Shown here in pieces: positions 1 through 10,569 of a DNA stretch of 64,000 nucleotides. This stretch comes from Taeniopygia guttata. Its lineage: Eukaryota > Chordata > Aves > Passeriformes > Estrildidae. Where the stretch lies: positions 11,724,001-11,788,000 of the forward strand of contig NC_133026.1 in NCBI RefSeq assembly GCF_048771995.1, in the 5' to 3' direction. A program made the translations under genes and the position numbers. The notes under the pieces are model-generated. The model did not search any database and had not been told where the DNA came from. It saw only the letters and a program-made list of their open reading frames with translations. Position 1 is the first letter of the stretch, and each line of letters begins with the position of its first letter.

Positions 1-2700
1 TACAATTCTCAGTTAAGAGAAAAATTTCCCCAGACTATTTTTATTTTTTTCTCAGTCTCATATAGCAGATCCATAGTCTTCTTCATTGCAAGACAGAGGA
101 AATATAATTTACTTTTGTATTATTGGGGTTTTTTTGTGGATGACATTTTCTATGTATTCTGGAGTTTATATCAGTCATGTTAATTTCTCTAATGAGTATG
201 TAAGGCATGTGGGATTTAAATCTTAGAAACTCTTTAATTGTTCTTTTAGTTGTACCTTTTCAATAAAAACAGAAATGAACCTTGTTGATGAAGGGATCTT
301 TCTTTTATGCACAATTCAGGACAGAGCACCAAGTGAAGCTTTGTATTGTCACAATGAAAACTTATTTATTAGCTGTTTTTCAGCACCTATGACTAGAATT
401 GCTGTATTTTAAAAGACTGTATCCCCTTTTTGAGGGAATTATGATTTTGATATGCAACCTAGGGCTAGTAGCATACAGCCTCAGGCTTTTGTGTTCATAG
501 CAGGTAAAGCTCATCTTGTTACACTGATTTGTTCATGCAGAATCAATTATCTGTAAAGGGCAAAAAGAAGGGAAGACACTGGATACTGAGCATGTGTAAG
601 TTTATGAGGTTATTTGACCATTTAGTTAAGGCAGGTAAGGCTACCACAATGTTATATAAAATCCAGGTTTTATTGTCTGTCACAATTTTCCAGCTCAGAG
701 GTATCTGTTCCTAGAGGTACACAATACTTCAGTTAAAGATATGAAAGTTGGTTTGACTAATTTATACTAGAGAGTACTAGTATAACACAAAAGTATAAAT
801 TAGACATGGTGGAGATACATAATAATTCTCCAGCAGTAACTTTCATACCAGCTTCATTTATTTTTATGAATCAAAATGAAATTTTCTCAGGGATACATAA
901 TTTAGAAATCAGCAAGTGCTCATTGGTCCTTGTCACATCCACATAAACCACAGGCAGGAACAATGAATTTGAGAGAAGAATGCAGAATGCAATTGAACAC
1001 CTTGAAGAAGAATTTAAAATTTTTACCAGAGATCTGATGCCAAAACATGCTGCCATAAGAAAAATTTCTGCCTTATTTTCAAAGTGGATCAAATATATTT
1101 TGCAGCATTAGTAGTACTTGATATTTACATAGTAAATTTAATTTACAATTATCCAATTATATTTGCAGTATGACTTAAATTTAATGTCAGTGATCCATTA
1201 TACAGAATTATATAACAAGACACAAAATACTGCTACACATTAGAAAGCAGATAAAGTCTAGTCTGGTCTAGTCAAGTTCTGATTTTCTAGCCAGTTGTCA
1301 TTTTGCTAAATAATGAAAGACATCAGCAGCATCTAGCTGTTCAAGCATCTATAGCTCCAGATATAGCCATTTTGAAAAGCCATTGATTCATCACATTTCT
1401 CTTATTCTTCATCACTTTTTTTCCTAATTGGAAAAACAATAGTAATAACACTGTTACAATTATCCTTGACTTATGTTAAATGTTTGTAACAGAAGTGTCT
1501 TTTAGAGACCTATTTCTGAATAACTGCTGTCTGACTGAGGTTCTTTTTCCTAAAATAACTGCTTCACTATTTTTTTTCAGAGTTTGTTCTTTATTAATCT
1601 TAAAATGAGAGGGAAAAAACCCAAAAATGCAACCAAAACCCAGCACACAGAGGTGAAAAACTATCTCCCAAAACCATTTATTAGAACATACAATTTTCAT
1701 AACTCAAAAACACTCTGCTAGAATATTGGAGTGTTTGTCCTCTAAACAGTTGTGCTTGCTCTAATCTTCCCAGAGTAGTGAAGTAAAGAAATCTGCTGAA
1801 GCACATGTTTCTTTAGGAGGAAATTTGCTAGGTAATAGCAGATGGTTTTCTTTGCCTCAGTAGATGAGTCTTTGGGTGCAGGGAAGAGGAACACCCTGGA
1901 GGAGCATTGCAGTCCTGTTTCCAGGAGGGCTGCATGACCTATATTCAGAACTCCAGGTAAGTCACAGTGTGGGCTTCATTGATTAAGCATGAAGAGTAAT
2001 GAACGTGGCATTGAACCCTGCAGCACCTGCTCCAAAATCCCTTGGGATCTCCAGTGGGCCACTACTCATTTTCTCTCTCTGAGGATTGTCTTTAAAACAG
2101 CTACTCAATCACCACTGTCCTCTTAAGCTCCACTTAAGAGCTGTTTTTAAAGGCAAAGCATGAAATGGAAATTTTATTTCCAAGTTTAACACCCAATTTA
2201 GGATCTAGTTCTAGTGTGACAGAAGCAAGCAGAGTTAACTGTAGCTGCAGTAGTTTATAGCACAGCTCAGTTTTCCCTGGCAAATGCATTTTTATTTACA
2301 TGTTACAGAACTGATCTCTCCCTGGTGTCCAACAGGAACAGTTTGCAGTGTTTTCTCCTCATCTTTGGAGCAGGGGGCAAGAAACTCAGAGACATATCAA
2401 TAGTGCATAGCAGGGTGGGAGAAAAATTATGTGAGGAATGCACTGCTCTGTAGAGGTTGTCCGCCAAGTATCTCTAACACCAGGAAGAAAGTTTTTTTCA
2501 AAAGTCTGGCCTGGACAAGAAGGAATATCAGGCTCCCATCATGTTACTGATTCTGCAGTAGTGTCATGAGAATTGCCTTCAACACCACTGTAGGAGAGCC
2601 ACAGATCTCACCTCAAGGTTAGGCAATGAAACCAAATGAATATTTGCCTACATTTTGGTGTTTGCTAAACACCATTACAGTGTAGAAGGCAAAAATTCCT
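1..2700. other. Unique AT-rich sequence, no gene seen
   Basis: No recognisable repeat, RNA gene or coding exon. The open frames are short and look like chance frames in AT-rich DNA, with no protein family signature. It is most likely intergenic or intronic. Single short exons without homology could be missed by eye. Confidence 0.5.
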
Positions 2701-2706
2701 TTATCA

Positions 2707-2720
2707 GAAAAAAAAAAAAA
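2707..2720. repeat. Short poly-A tract
   Basis: A run of about 14 A residues in otherwise mixed sequence. Nothing around it suggests a retrotransposon tail. Confidence 0.7.
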
Positions 2721-3471
2721 ATCTGCACCTGAGAGTTTTGACAAAATACTAGCAGAAGTGACTGAGGGGGATAAAGCTCTGTTAAAATATTTTTCAATCC
2801 TACAGGTTTTACTAGTACAGTTAGAAAGTTGAGCAGGCAAGAGTAGGTACAGATGAGCAGTTAATCCAACATTTTTCTCACTAGTAGTAAAAGTTCTCAA
2901 AATAACTAAAATACAAATAGCAAACTTCAGATAAGGCAAAGCCAGGAACTGGTTTTTTTATAGTAGGTGCTTTTGTTGTGATATTTGAATATGGACCTAC
3001 AGTTTTAATGCATCCTTACTACATAATAAAATAAAAAACAATGTAAATTGATTTTCTTTTTTTAATTACAGAATCAGTGTACATGCAACAAGCAATTCAC
3101 TGAGTGAAACTAGACATTTCCTCTTGTAATTAAACCTTTTGATGCTGTGGAAGGGAAAATTTTATGCTGCTTGATTTGTTTTCAATCTGTCAGGGTAATG
3201 GTATATTTCATTTCAGGATAGCTACCAGGAAGTCCTAGAACCGTTAGTAAGGGTGTTGTAAATGTGGCCACCTCACAATCACAAAAGTTTTCCTTACAGT
3301 TTCTATTAGGAACTATAAAACATTGGGATGGCAGTGAGAGATTTGGATTCCCATCATGTTTGTGTCACACATTTCTGGAGCAAGCCCCTTAATTCTCAAC
3401 AGGTGAGTATTACCCCATACATTGCCCATCCAGATCCTTAGCCAATTTCTGGTGGAATAAATGGTTTGTTT

Positions 3472-3509
3472 GGTTTTTTTTTGTTTTTTTTTTTTTTTTT
3501 TTTTTTTTT
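3472..3509 (-). repeat. Poly-T tract, possible A-tail on minus strand
   Basis: Almost pure T for about 37 bases, interrupted by a G. Read on the minus strand it is a long poly-A that follows an AATAAA-like hexamer at its very start. This could be a simple homopolymer or the tail of a minus-strand retrocopy whose body would be 3510-3740. That body is somewhat richer in GC than its surroundings but is not a sequence I recognise. I saw no target site duplication. Confidence 0.7.
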
Positions 3510-3739
3510 ATTATCTCATCAGAGCCATAGGGGAAAAGGAGATGTTGGGTAGGAGGAGTAAGGCAGCAGGAGGTGAAAGGGGACAGCCATGCACTGCAGG
3601 AATACCTGGGAGTGCATTGGGTAGGAAAAACAATCTTTTCCTGCTGGGACAACATGACAATGTGCAAGCTTTAAAAATGGCTGTGTCATCTTGACACAGT
3701 CCAGCTCTTTGGTTTTTCTGCACCTGTGCTTTCTTTCAT

Positions 3740-5018
3740 TGGTTCTTCACAAATGCACAGAGAAATTTTTAAATGATACTTTGGGGAGATTCAAATATGG
3801 TGTTATCATGTTGCCTGGAAAGATCATTCAATGTCTTCTCCCCAAATGCAAGATATACAGAATATGCATTTTAATTTAGATATTTTAAGCATCTATCTCT
3901 CCCATGGGTCTTAACCACAGCTCAAGATATGAAGTGGGATTGCAGGAGATCTTAGCAGTTTAGTGGATAACAGGAAAATAGGATGTGCCAGTCAAATCAG
4001 GGCTAAAACACCAACATGAAAAGCAGAAAACCAGCAGTACAGGACAAAAAGGCAGGGAGGTTTAGAGAAAACCTGATTTCCCCATTTCATTCTGAGACAC
4101 AAAAGACATTTTGTTTTATTATGACAAAAAATTTTGCCAGTACCTCACTTGCTTCTCTTGTCTAAAAAGTTAAATCAGATTTTTCTTTATTGCCTGGACT
4201 CTCAACATTTCTATCAAAGTTGGTGACATTTTGGGTTATCCATAGTATGCAATTAAAGCTCTCTTATAACAGGGTGTATAATTTATCTATTATATGCTTA
4301 TTACATACAAAATATGGAGGATTTATCCAGTGGTGTAGAGCAGGTGTACAGATGAGAGTGAGGGTTTGAGAGAAACTTTTCTACCCAAATCAGGATGAGA
4401 TCTTGGATGAAGTATCTCTTTCATAAGGCCCTGAAAGTTGCCTGTGTCAGTGTCATGTCCCATGAGAAGAACTTTAGCTTCCTAAACTCACATAAAAAGG
4501 GAAGGGTTTCTAAACAGCATAGGAAGTAGATAAATTAGGAAACTGTAAAATGCACATAATTATTTTTTTTTCTACTGATAAAATGACACAGCACAAAAGA
4601 GTCTCTACCTGTCTTTGGGAAGTGCTAAGCTCAGTTTTTACACTTCTAGAAGCACAAAAAATAAACTGGATTCAGGCAAATCCCTGAGGTGTTAGCACTG
4701 ATCCCATTACCCAGAGACTCTATTGGTTACAAATTCCTTGGAGGTCAAAAAATGAAAAAAGACCATAAAAAAGTAAAGCCCTAGAAACTATTTTGCCTCT
4801 GCCTTCTCCCCTTCATTGCCTGGCTCCACATCTGGGCATTTGTGAGAAAACATGGATAAAGTATTCGCAAAAGAAACAAGAGGAAAGTTGTTTTGAAATG
4901 TGTAACAAACCATTGCTACAGTAAATCCATGGCTTTTTAAACTAATAAAAGTATTAAAATACAATAAACAAGTTCCCAATCCTGGAAATATTTATGCAGT
5001 TATTGAACTCCAAAGGAC
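3740..5018. other. Unique AT-rich sequence, no gene seen
   Basis: No repeat family, RNA gene or credible exon recognised by eye on either strand. Confidence 0.45.
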
Positions 5019-5038
5019 TGATTACTCATGAGTAATCA
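5019..5038. repeat. Perfect 20-bp palindrome
   Basis: The 20 bases equal their own reverse complement, with half-site TGATTACTCA. The last part is partly repeated directly just downstream (CATGAGTAAT at 5028 and CATGAGTTAA at 5038). The half-site resembles composite bZIP or homeodomain sites, but that is inference only. Confidence 0.8.
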
Positions 5039-5039
5039 T

Positions 5040-6416
5040 GAGTTAAGCATATAATTAAGTATTTCCACTTGAACTTTGAGTCATTCTGCTCACTGCTATT
5101 TCAAATACCTCCCTATATTTGACGTTAACATAAAGTGGTGTGAACTTTTTTAAAAAGCTGAAAATAATTTGAATAAATGAATTAATATTTCCTTAGAAAA
5201 ACAAACAAGCATTAGATAAGTATAAAGAACTTAAAGGGTAAGTTGCTTATTTTATAGGAGATTATGACAATTAAAATACAAATTGTCTTTTTTTTATAAA
5301 ATTTTAAGGCATTTAATACCTACATATTAAATTTCTTTGCTAATGACTTACCAGTTTTAAATACTTTGCAGTAATGACTTATATAATTTCAAGTGGTTAT
5401 TTTCCATACTTCATTACTTTCCCCCAAATGATCATTGATTTGATAATTAGTTGATATTTTAAAGGCTAAAGACGTGATGTCCTTGAAAATGTTTTAAGTG
5501 TCTTGTTCAGGGCAAAAATAAATTATCATCTTTGAAATGCCATTCAGCAGTAATTTTAGTAGGCTTTTTTTAGTCTATTGCAGATTGAGAGAGTCTTTTC
5601 ATTTTATATTAATTAGTAGTTTGTGGGAAGATACTCAGAAATCAACATATTGCACTGAAATTTCATGCAGGAAGATATCTCCCTGTACTCAGCGGGTAGC
5701 TGTAATGTATCTTTGAACAAAGCCCACACTTCACTTGATGTAAAAAGACTTCCAATTTTCACTGTGTCATTTCTCTTCTACATAACAAATTAACACACTG
5801 CATAACTTTTATCCCCATCCCAGCAGGCAGGATACATTAGGACAAGATTTCTCAACCTCTTAGTGAGTTTTTAAAAGTTGTTTCATAAATGTTTTCACCA
5901 GGCTCTAGGAATTCATCTGACCTCTTTGGAAAAGAGCTCCTTGAAGGACAATATCTGCCATACTGCAGGAGTTGGAGCACACTTCCCTTGAAATAAACCT
6001 CCTGTCTTCAACGGACATAAAAAACACATTTAACTAACATTTTAACTTGCATTTGTAAACCTACAGACTTGAAGACTAAACTGGGATTAAGACCTTATTC
6101 AGCAAGAGTAAAAGCAGCAAAATTAATATTTTTAACAAAAGACTAAAATGTTAAGCAAAGTACTAGTGAATAACTATTTTTTATTAAGTATATGACTGTA
6201 GATCCTGATTGTGTCTAAAAGGTATTGATTAAACTTCAGTGTTAAACAGCTAAACTGATTAGCAATCAACTCACAGGAGTAAGCCATGCAGCTTTGTCAC
6301 TAAAGAGTGACATAGCACAGGGAGGTGACACTGCTGTGGTGTCACCCAGACTGGGTGGATGCTCTTGAAAATTAGTTATAAGAAGAGGATAAATTATTGA
6401 TACATCATTAAACTGT
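5040..6416. other. Unique AT-rich sequence, no gene seen
   Basis: Rich in TTAATT-type motifs, with no recognisable repeat or coding exon. Conserved non-coding DNA is possible but cannot be judged from one sequence. Confidence 0.4.
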
Positions 6417-6885
6417 TGAATGGTTTGGGTCAGGAGAGACCTTAAACATCCCTACTGCCAGCTCTTCTGCCATGGTCAGGGACACCTTTCACCAGACCAG
6501 CTTGCTCAGAGCCTCATCCAGCCTGGCCTTGAACACATCCGGGGATGGGGCAGCCACAGCTTCTCTGGGAAACATGTGCCAGCGTATCACCAGCCTCTCA
6601 GGAAATAATTTCTTTCTAAGATCTATTCTAAACCTACCTTCTATCAGTTTAAGGCCATTCCTCCTTGTTTTCTCACATGTCACTTTAAAAAGTCTCTCTT
6701 CATCATTTTAAAAAGTCCCTATTCATTTTTCCTTTAGTCCCCATTTAAGTACTGGAAGGCCACTCTGGAGTCTTCTCCAGGTTTAAACATTACAATTTTC
6801 TGAGCCTGTCTTCGTAGGTGAAGAGCTTTAACCCCGTTTCGATCATCAAATTGATGGAATTCTTTGCCACCGAAATCTTGTCTCA
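6417..6885 (-). mobile_element. CR1 LINE, 5'-truncated 3' fragment
   Basis: The plus strand shows the classic reversed CR1 3' end: a TGGTTTGGG start, the CATGGTCAGGGACACC block, the CATCCAGCCTGGCCTTGAA block, and onward to the 'GCCTGTCTTCGTAGG' and 'GATCATC' blocks near 6808-6850. Translated on the minus strand, 6489-6683 gives a worn ORF2 C-terminus with FPREAVAAPSPDVFKARLDE. This corresponds to the usual RLPREVVESPSLEVFKxRLD motif that ends the CR1 reverse transcriptase protein. Only the last ~450 bases remain, typical of CR1 5' truncation. The terminal 8-bp tail repeat is not clear. The unidentified repeat at 6909 begins just beyond its inner end. Not capable of movement. Confidence 0.92.
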
Positions 6886-6908
6886 TAAAATTCAGTCATC
6901 ATCAACTA

Positions 6909-7006
6909 TCACTGAGATGCCTATGGCCTTTGATTTTTTTTAAAAGTCGCTGTCCATGGCAATCAAAGTTCAAGTTATTTTTTACAGAAACTTAAAAAAC
7001 CAAACT
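6909..7006 (+). repeat. Unidentified ~100-bp repeat, copy A
   Basis: It aligns in the same orientation with 8538-8636 at roughly 80 % identity by eye. The shared blocks are TCACTGAGATGCC, ATGGCCTT, GTCCATGGCAATCAAAG, and a T-rich then A-rich end finishing at CAAACT. I do not recognise the family. It begins about 25 bases past the inner end of a CR1 fragment. It could be a local duplication or two insertions of an undescribed repeat. Confidence 0.75.
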
Positions 7007-7109
7007 CTCTCTTAATGATGACAATAAGCTTTCAATTTTTTTTTTTTGCAATATGTAAATTTGTATTTGTCTATTTTGAAAAGTTAATTAATCTTGTTAA
7101 TATCTCTAT

Positions 7110-7135
7110 CAAAATCTCTATCAAAATCTCTCTGG
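7110..7135. repeat. 12-bp tandem repeat, about two copies
   Basis: ATCTCTATCAAA is repeated tandemly, followed by a partial third copy. Simple slippage repeat. Confidence 0.7.
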
Positions 7136-8537
7136 CTTTTAATGGGGGTCTGGCAGGTTTGATCCACTGTTTTTTATTTATACTATGTTTACACTTAACT
7201 TTTAAGTTGTAAATATCTTAATTATAGATTCATATTTTTGAGGTTTTTTTCTCCAATTATATATATTTTTTTAATTGCCTCAAAAAAGGCTAAGAACAAA
7301 CATATTTGGCTTATTTTAAGGTCAGGAAAAATTGGATTAGTTAGTGGAGCTCTCACTGTCTGTTACCCAAGATAAAGTCCTTTTCCCTATTGCAGCATTC
7401 CAAAATTATTTTGCAACTGGTGGAAAAATTGTCCTCTGTTGTTTTGATTGTAAATGAATATTTTTTAAAACTACATATTTATTGTTTTAATTACAACAAC
7501 AGAGGGCTTTATTATTTCTGTTGCCAGTCACTGAACATGACATGAAAAGGGGAATTCAGGTATAGTCACTTGTTTATTAAAGGACACTCCATCATATTGT
7601 AAAGTCTCCTTACACAATCCCTCTGGTAGAGTTTGCCTCTCACTATTTCATCTTTGAGTGATCACCAGTGTGAGAGAAATCTAATTTATATCAACTTGAT
7701 ATATTAGTGAGAGATTACAAGAAGTGATTTTCTGGAGCAGCTAGCTACCCTCACCACCAAAATGGATGCTGTGGCTCCAGATTTCTATTTCCATCTGTTG
7801 AACCTCTGCTGTAATAAAGAACCATTTACAGCTGAAGATAAATTGTCTCCATGATAGGGTAGGGATAGGGAACCTTATAATGGTTTGGTTTTCCCTCTTC
7901 TCATTCCTATCTTTTCCATGTGCATATAAGAACTAGATACAGCCTTCTGATAATTGGATCAGTAATATACAGACAGTGGTGATAATTGCTCTCACTTGAC
8001 TTTACCTCATTTATGTCTTACATTAAAAAGACAAGTTAAAAAGCTAGAAATTTTGACGACTAAGACTAGAGAGTAGGAACAATGAAGGTTAAGGAATGTA
8101 GGAAATATGTGTGAGGAAGAGGAATAATCAGGAAAGGACAATGCTAGGCTGAATGACCTGGGAAACCCTTGGTTAGAGTGGACAAGAAGTGAAGGCACAG
8201 AGTAATGTGTGAATTGAGGGAGAAAGCAAAGGAAACAAGGATGAAGAAGGAAAGTTCACTAGAGAAAGGCCATTTGCTTGCAAATGTTTGCATGATGTTT
8301 ATATACCATTGCAGTAGAGTATGGAACACCAGAGATAACACCCCTGGTCAGTCATAGTGAATCTGTACTCACTGACAGGTAGACAAGAGTTTTTCCATCA
8401 TTAATTCATTGTAGAAGAGGAACAACGATGCAGACTCTAAGATGAACTGGGAATTTTAAACTTTGCATCACTGCTAAGAAAAAAAAATACAAACCTCTTA
8501 AGGATCTGTGAAATGCAGGGAATCTGTGATTGTGAAT
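7136..8537. other. Unique AT-rich sequence, no gene seen
   Basis: Nothing recognisable apart from a small hairpin-type palindrome at 8271-8286 (CATTTGC and GCAAATG around TT). No exon or repeat family seen. Confidence 0.4.
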
Positions 8538-8636
8538 TCACTGAGATGCCCATGGCCTTCCTTGTTTTTTAGAAGTTGCTGTCCATGGCAATCAAAGTAA
8601 AAGGGTTTTTTTAATAGAAATTTAGAAAAACAAACT
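8538..8636 (+). repeat. Unidentified ~100-bp repeat, copy B
   Basis: Partner of 6909-7006, in direct orientation and about 1.6 kb downstream. The longest exact shared block is around GTCCATGGCAATCAAAG. Similarity fades beyond CAAACT at 8636 and before TCACTGAG at 8538, so the unit seems bounded. Family unknown. Confidence 0.75.
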
Positions 8637-8639
8637 TTA

Positions 8640-10500
8640 TTTTCTAATTGAGTTTGATCATAAATTACTCTTGTACTGTTTTTATAGTACCTGAATTTTA
8701 GAATTGCTGTTGCCCTCTTTAACAAACTGGTATTTAAACATCACTTTCTAAGTGACTGCTTATAAAAGAATTATGCTTATCTAGTCTGAAAATGTCATTT
8801 TATGGATGTTGTTATCCTAGTGAACCTTAAAAGCCTCAGAGCTCCAACAATCTTGACTCATCTCTGAAAAGTACAGGGTCAGCTATCTGGGCAAAAGCAA
8901 ATGCAGTTGTTTAGCTACTAAAACAAATACATTACAGTCAAATGTTGAACATATGTTGATGTTTGAATGAAAAGTCTCTCTGCCAAATAAAAAAAAAAAT
9001 CTATTATATTTGCTTTAACAGGAAAGTAAAGAATATTTTCAGTTCAATTACATTATTGAAACAGCTTTTAGGCACCCATGTTCTGCAGCCAAAGCTGCAG
9101 GAGACAATCACCTACTGCAGTGTGACAGGTAGCCTGTGCCATGGACATGAAGGGTGCCTCTCTCTGCAGAAACTGGTTTATGGGATAGGTGCAGGAAAAT
9201 GTTTAAAATCAGCTGTGATGCCTGGATACACCTGCAGTAACCTCCCTAATCCATCCCCAGGAAGAGGACACGGGAGCCATGACAGACACATTTAAATCAT
9301 CCCACCTGTAAATTGCCACATTATGGGGAAGAAGCCAGGGAGAGATCAAGGCAGTCTGGAGCGGAGTGCATCTCTCATATGGAGAAGAGCTCTTGCAAAC
9401 TCACACCCTTAGTTACAGCACTCAGGAATTTGGAAATTAATCTGTAAGGGACACTGCAGAGAAATTGTCAGGTGCTCATTCAAATCACAAATCTTGTGTG
9501 CTTGAAACTCTTTGTTTCTCCTGTTTCAGTTCAAAGTCTGGCCTTAAGGCTTACTCAATAAAATATTTTATTTCTTTATCATAAAGTTATAATCAGGGTT
9601 AAACTGGGAAGTTAAAGATGTTCTGCTTTTACGTGTATAGAAAATCCAAGGAAAGCAGTGACTGGACTCCCCATGGCATGCCTTGCTGTGGGGCACCTGG
9701 AGGGACTCTGTGCTTAAGAAGCCCCCACAGACATGGTGAGCAGTGCAGGGGAGACATGGGGGACACATGAACTGTGACATTCCAAACAGGCCACGGACAG
9801 ACAAAGGCAGAAAAGGACTTTCTCCAATTCTGGTACCCTGAAGGGGTAAAATATGGCTCAGAGCAATTCTTGGAGAAGCAACTGGGTCATCCTTGTGTGT
9901 GGATGTGAAAAAGGTAACAGAGTTTTGAAATTCAGTCCCCTTATAGATGTGTGTGTACTTTCACTGTAAAGGCTAGGATTAGGTCTTTTACTGCTTGACA
10001 ATTTGTCCAGGTCTGGCACCATCCTTTCTTATCTTCTGTGTCCCCAGCATTTGCACCTGCCAGAGCCCACGCACACATAAGCTGTGGTTGAATGTTTCTC
10101 TAAGCTGAGGTTTCTCAAGGTCTTATTAGTCTTCAGCATGTCCAGAAAAATGTGTAATGGGGCCTTATACATGTATTAATAATATTTTTCTTTTTTAACA
10201 GTAACATTATCATGTTACCAAAGAGTCCCTAAAGAGAAGAGAAATCAGTAGGTGGTTAAACTCCAAACTGATAATTGTGTATCGGTACAAGTGCTGACAC
10301 ACAGGTAAGCTGAAGCAGGAATCAGGCAGTTCTGTCTATGAATCCAGCCTTCATTTCTTGAAGAATCCTGTTTTCATTAAAGCAAAAATCCCTGTGATAT
10401 TTAAATAAATCTAAAAATAAGGAATTCTGTATGTTTGCCTCACAACAATGGCATCATGTGGTGACCTTTCCCTGCCCAATAATAATCTTTTATTTACAAT
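8640..10500. other. Mostly unique sequence, no gene supported
   Basis: A 110-codon plus-strand frame at 8963-9295 has no recognisable domain and its first part is low-complexity lysine/isoleucine-rich. A slightly GC-richer patch lies at 9070-9300. I see no splice-supported exon or known repeat. Confidence 0.4.
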
Positions 10501-10568
10501 AGTGTATGCAATACTGTATTGTATGTAATACAAAATCAGTATTGTATGTAATACAATCAGTGTATGCA
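10501..10568. repeat. 48-bp block between 10-bp direct repeats
   Basis: AGTGTATGCA occurs at 10501-10510 and again at 10559-10568. Between them an 18-bp unit (GTATTGTATGTAATACAA) occurs exactly twice, at 10516-10533 and 10539-10556, with period 23. Each unit can fold on its GTATT/AATAC arms. The outer direct repeats look like target duplications around a tiny insert, but nested tandem duplication explains it equally well. Confidence 0.85.
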
Positions 10569-10569
10569 T

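Noticed and set aside
8963-9295. 110-codon plus-strand frame
   Set aside because: No recognisable domain and low-complexity start. Expected by chance across this much DNA.
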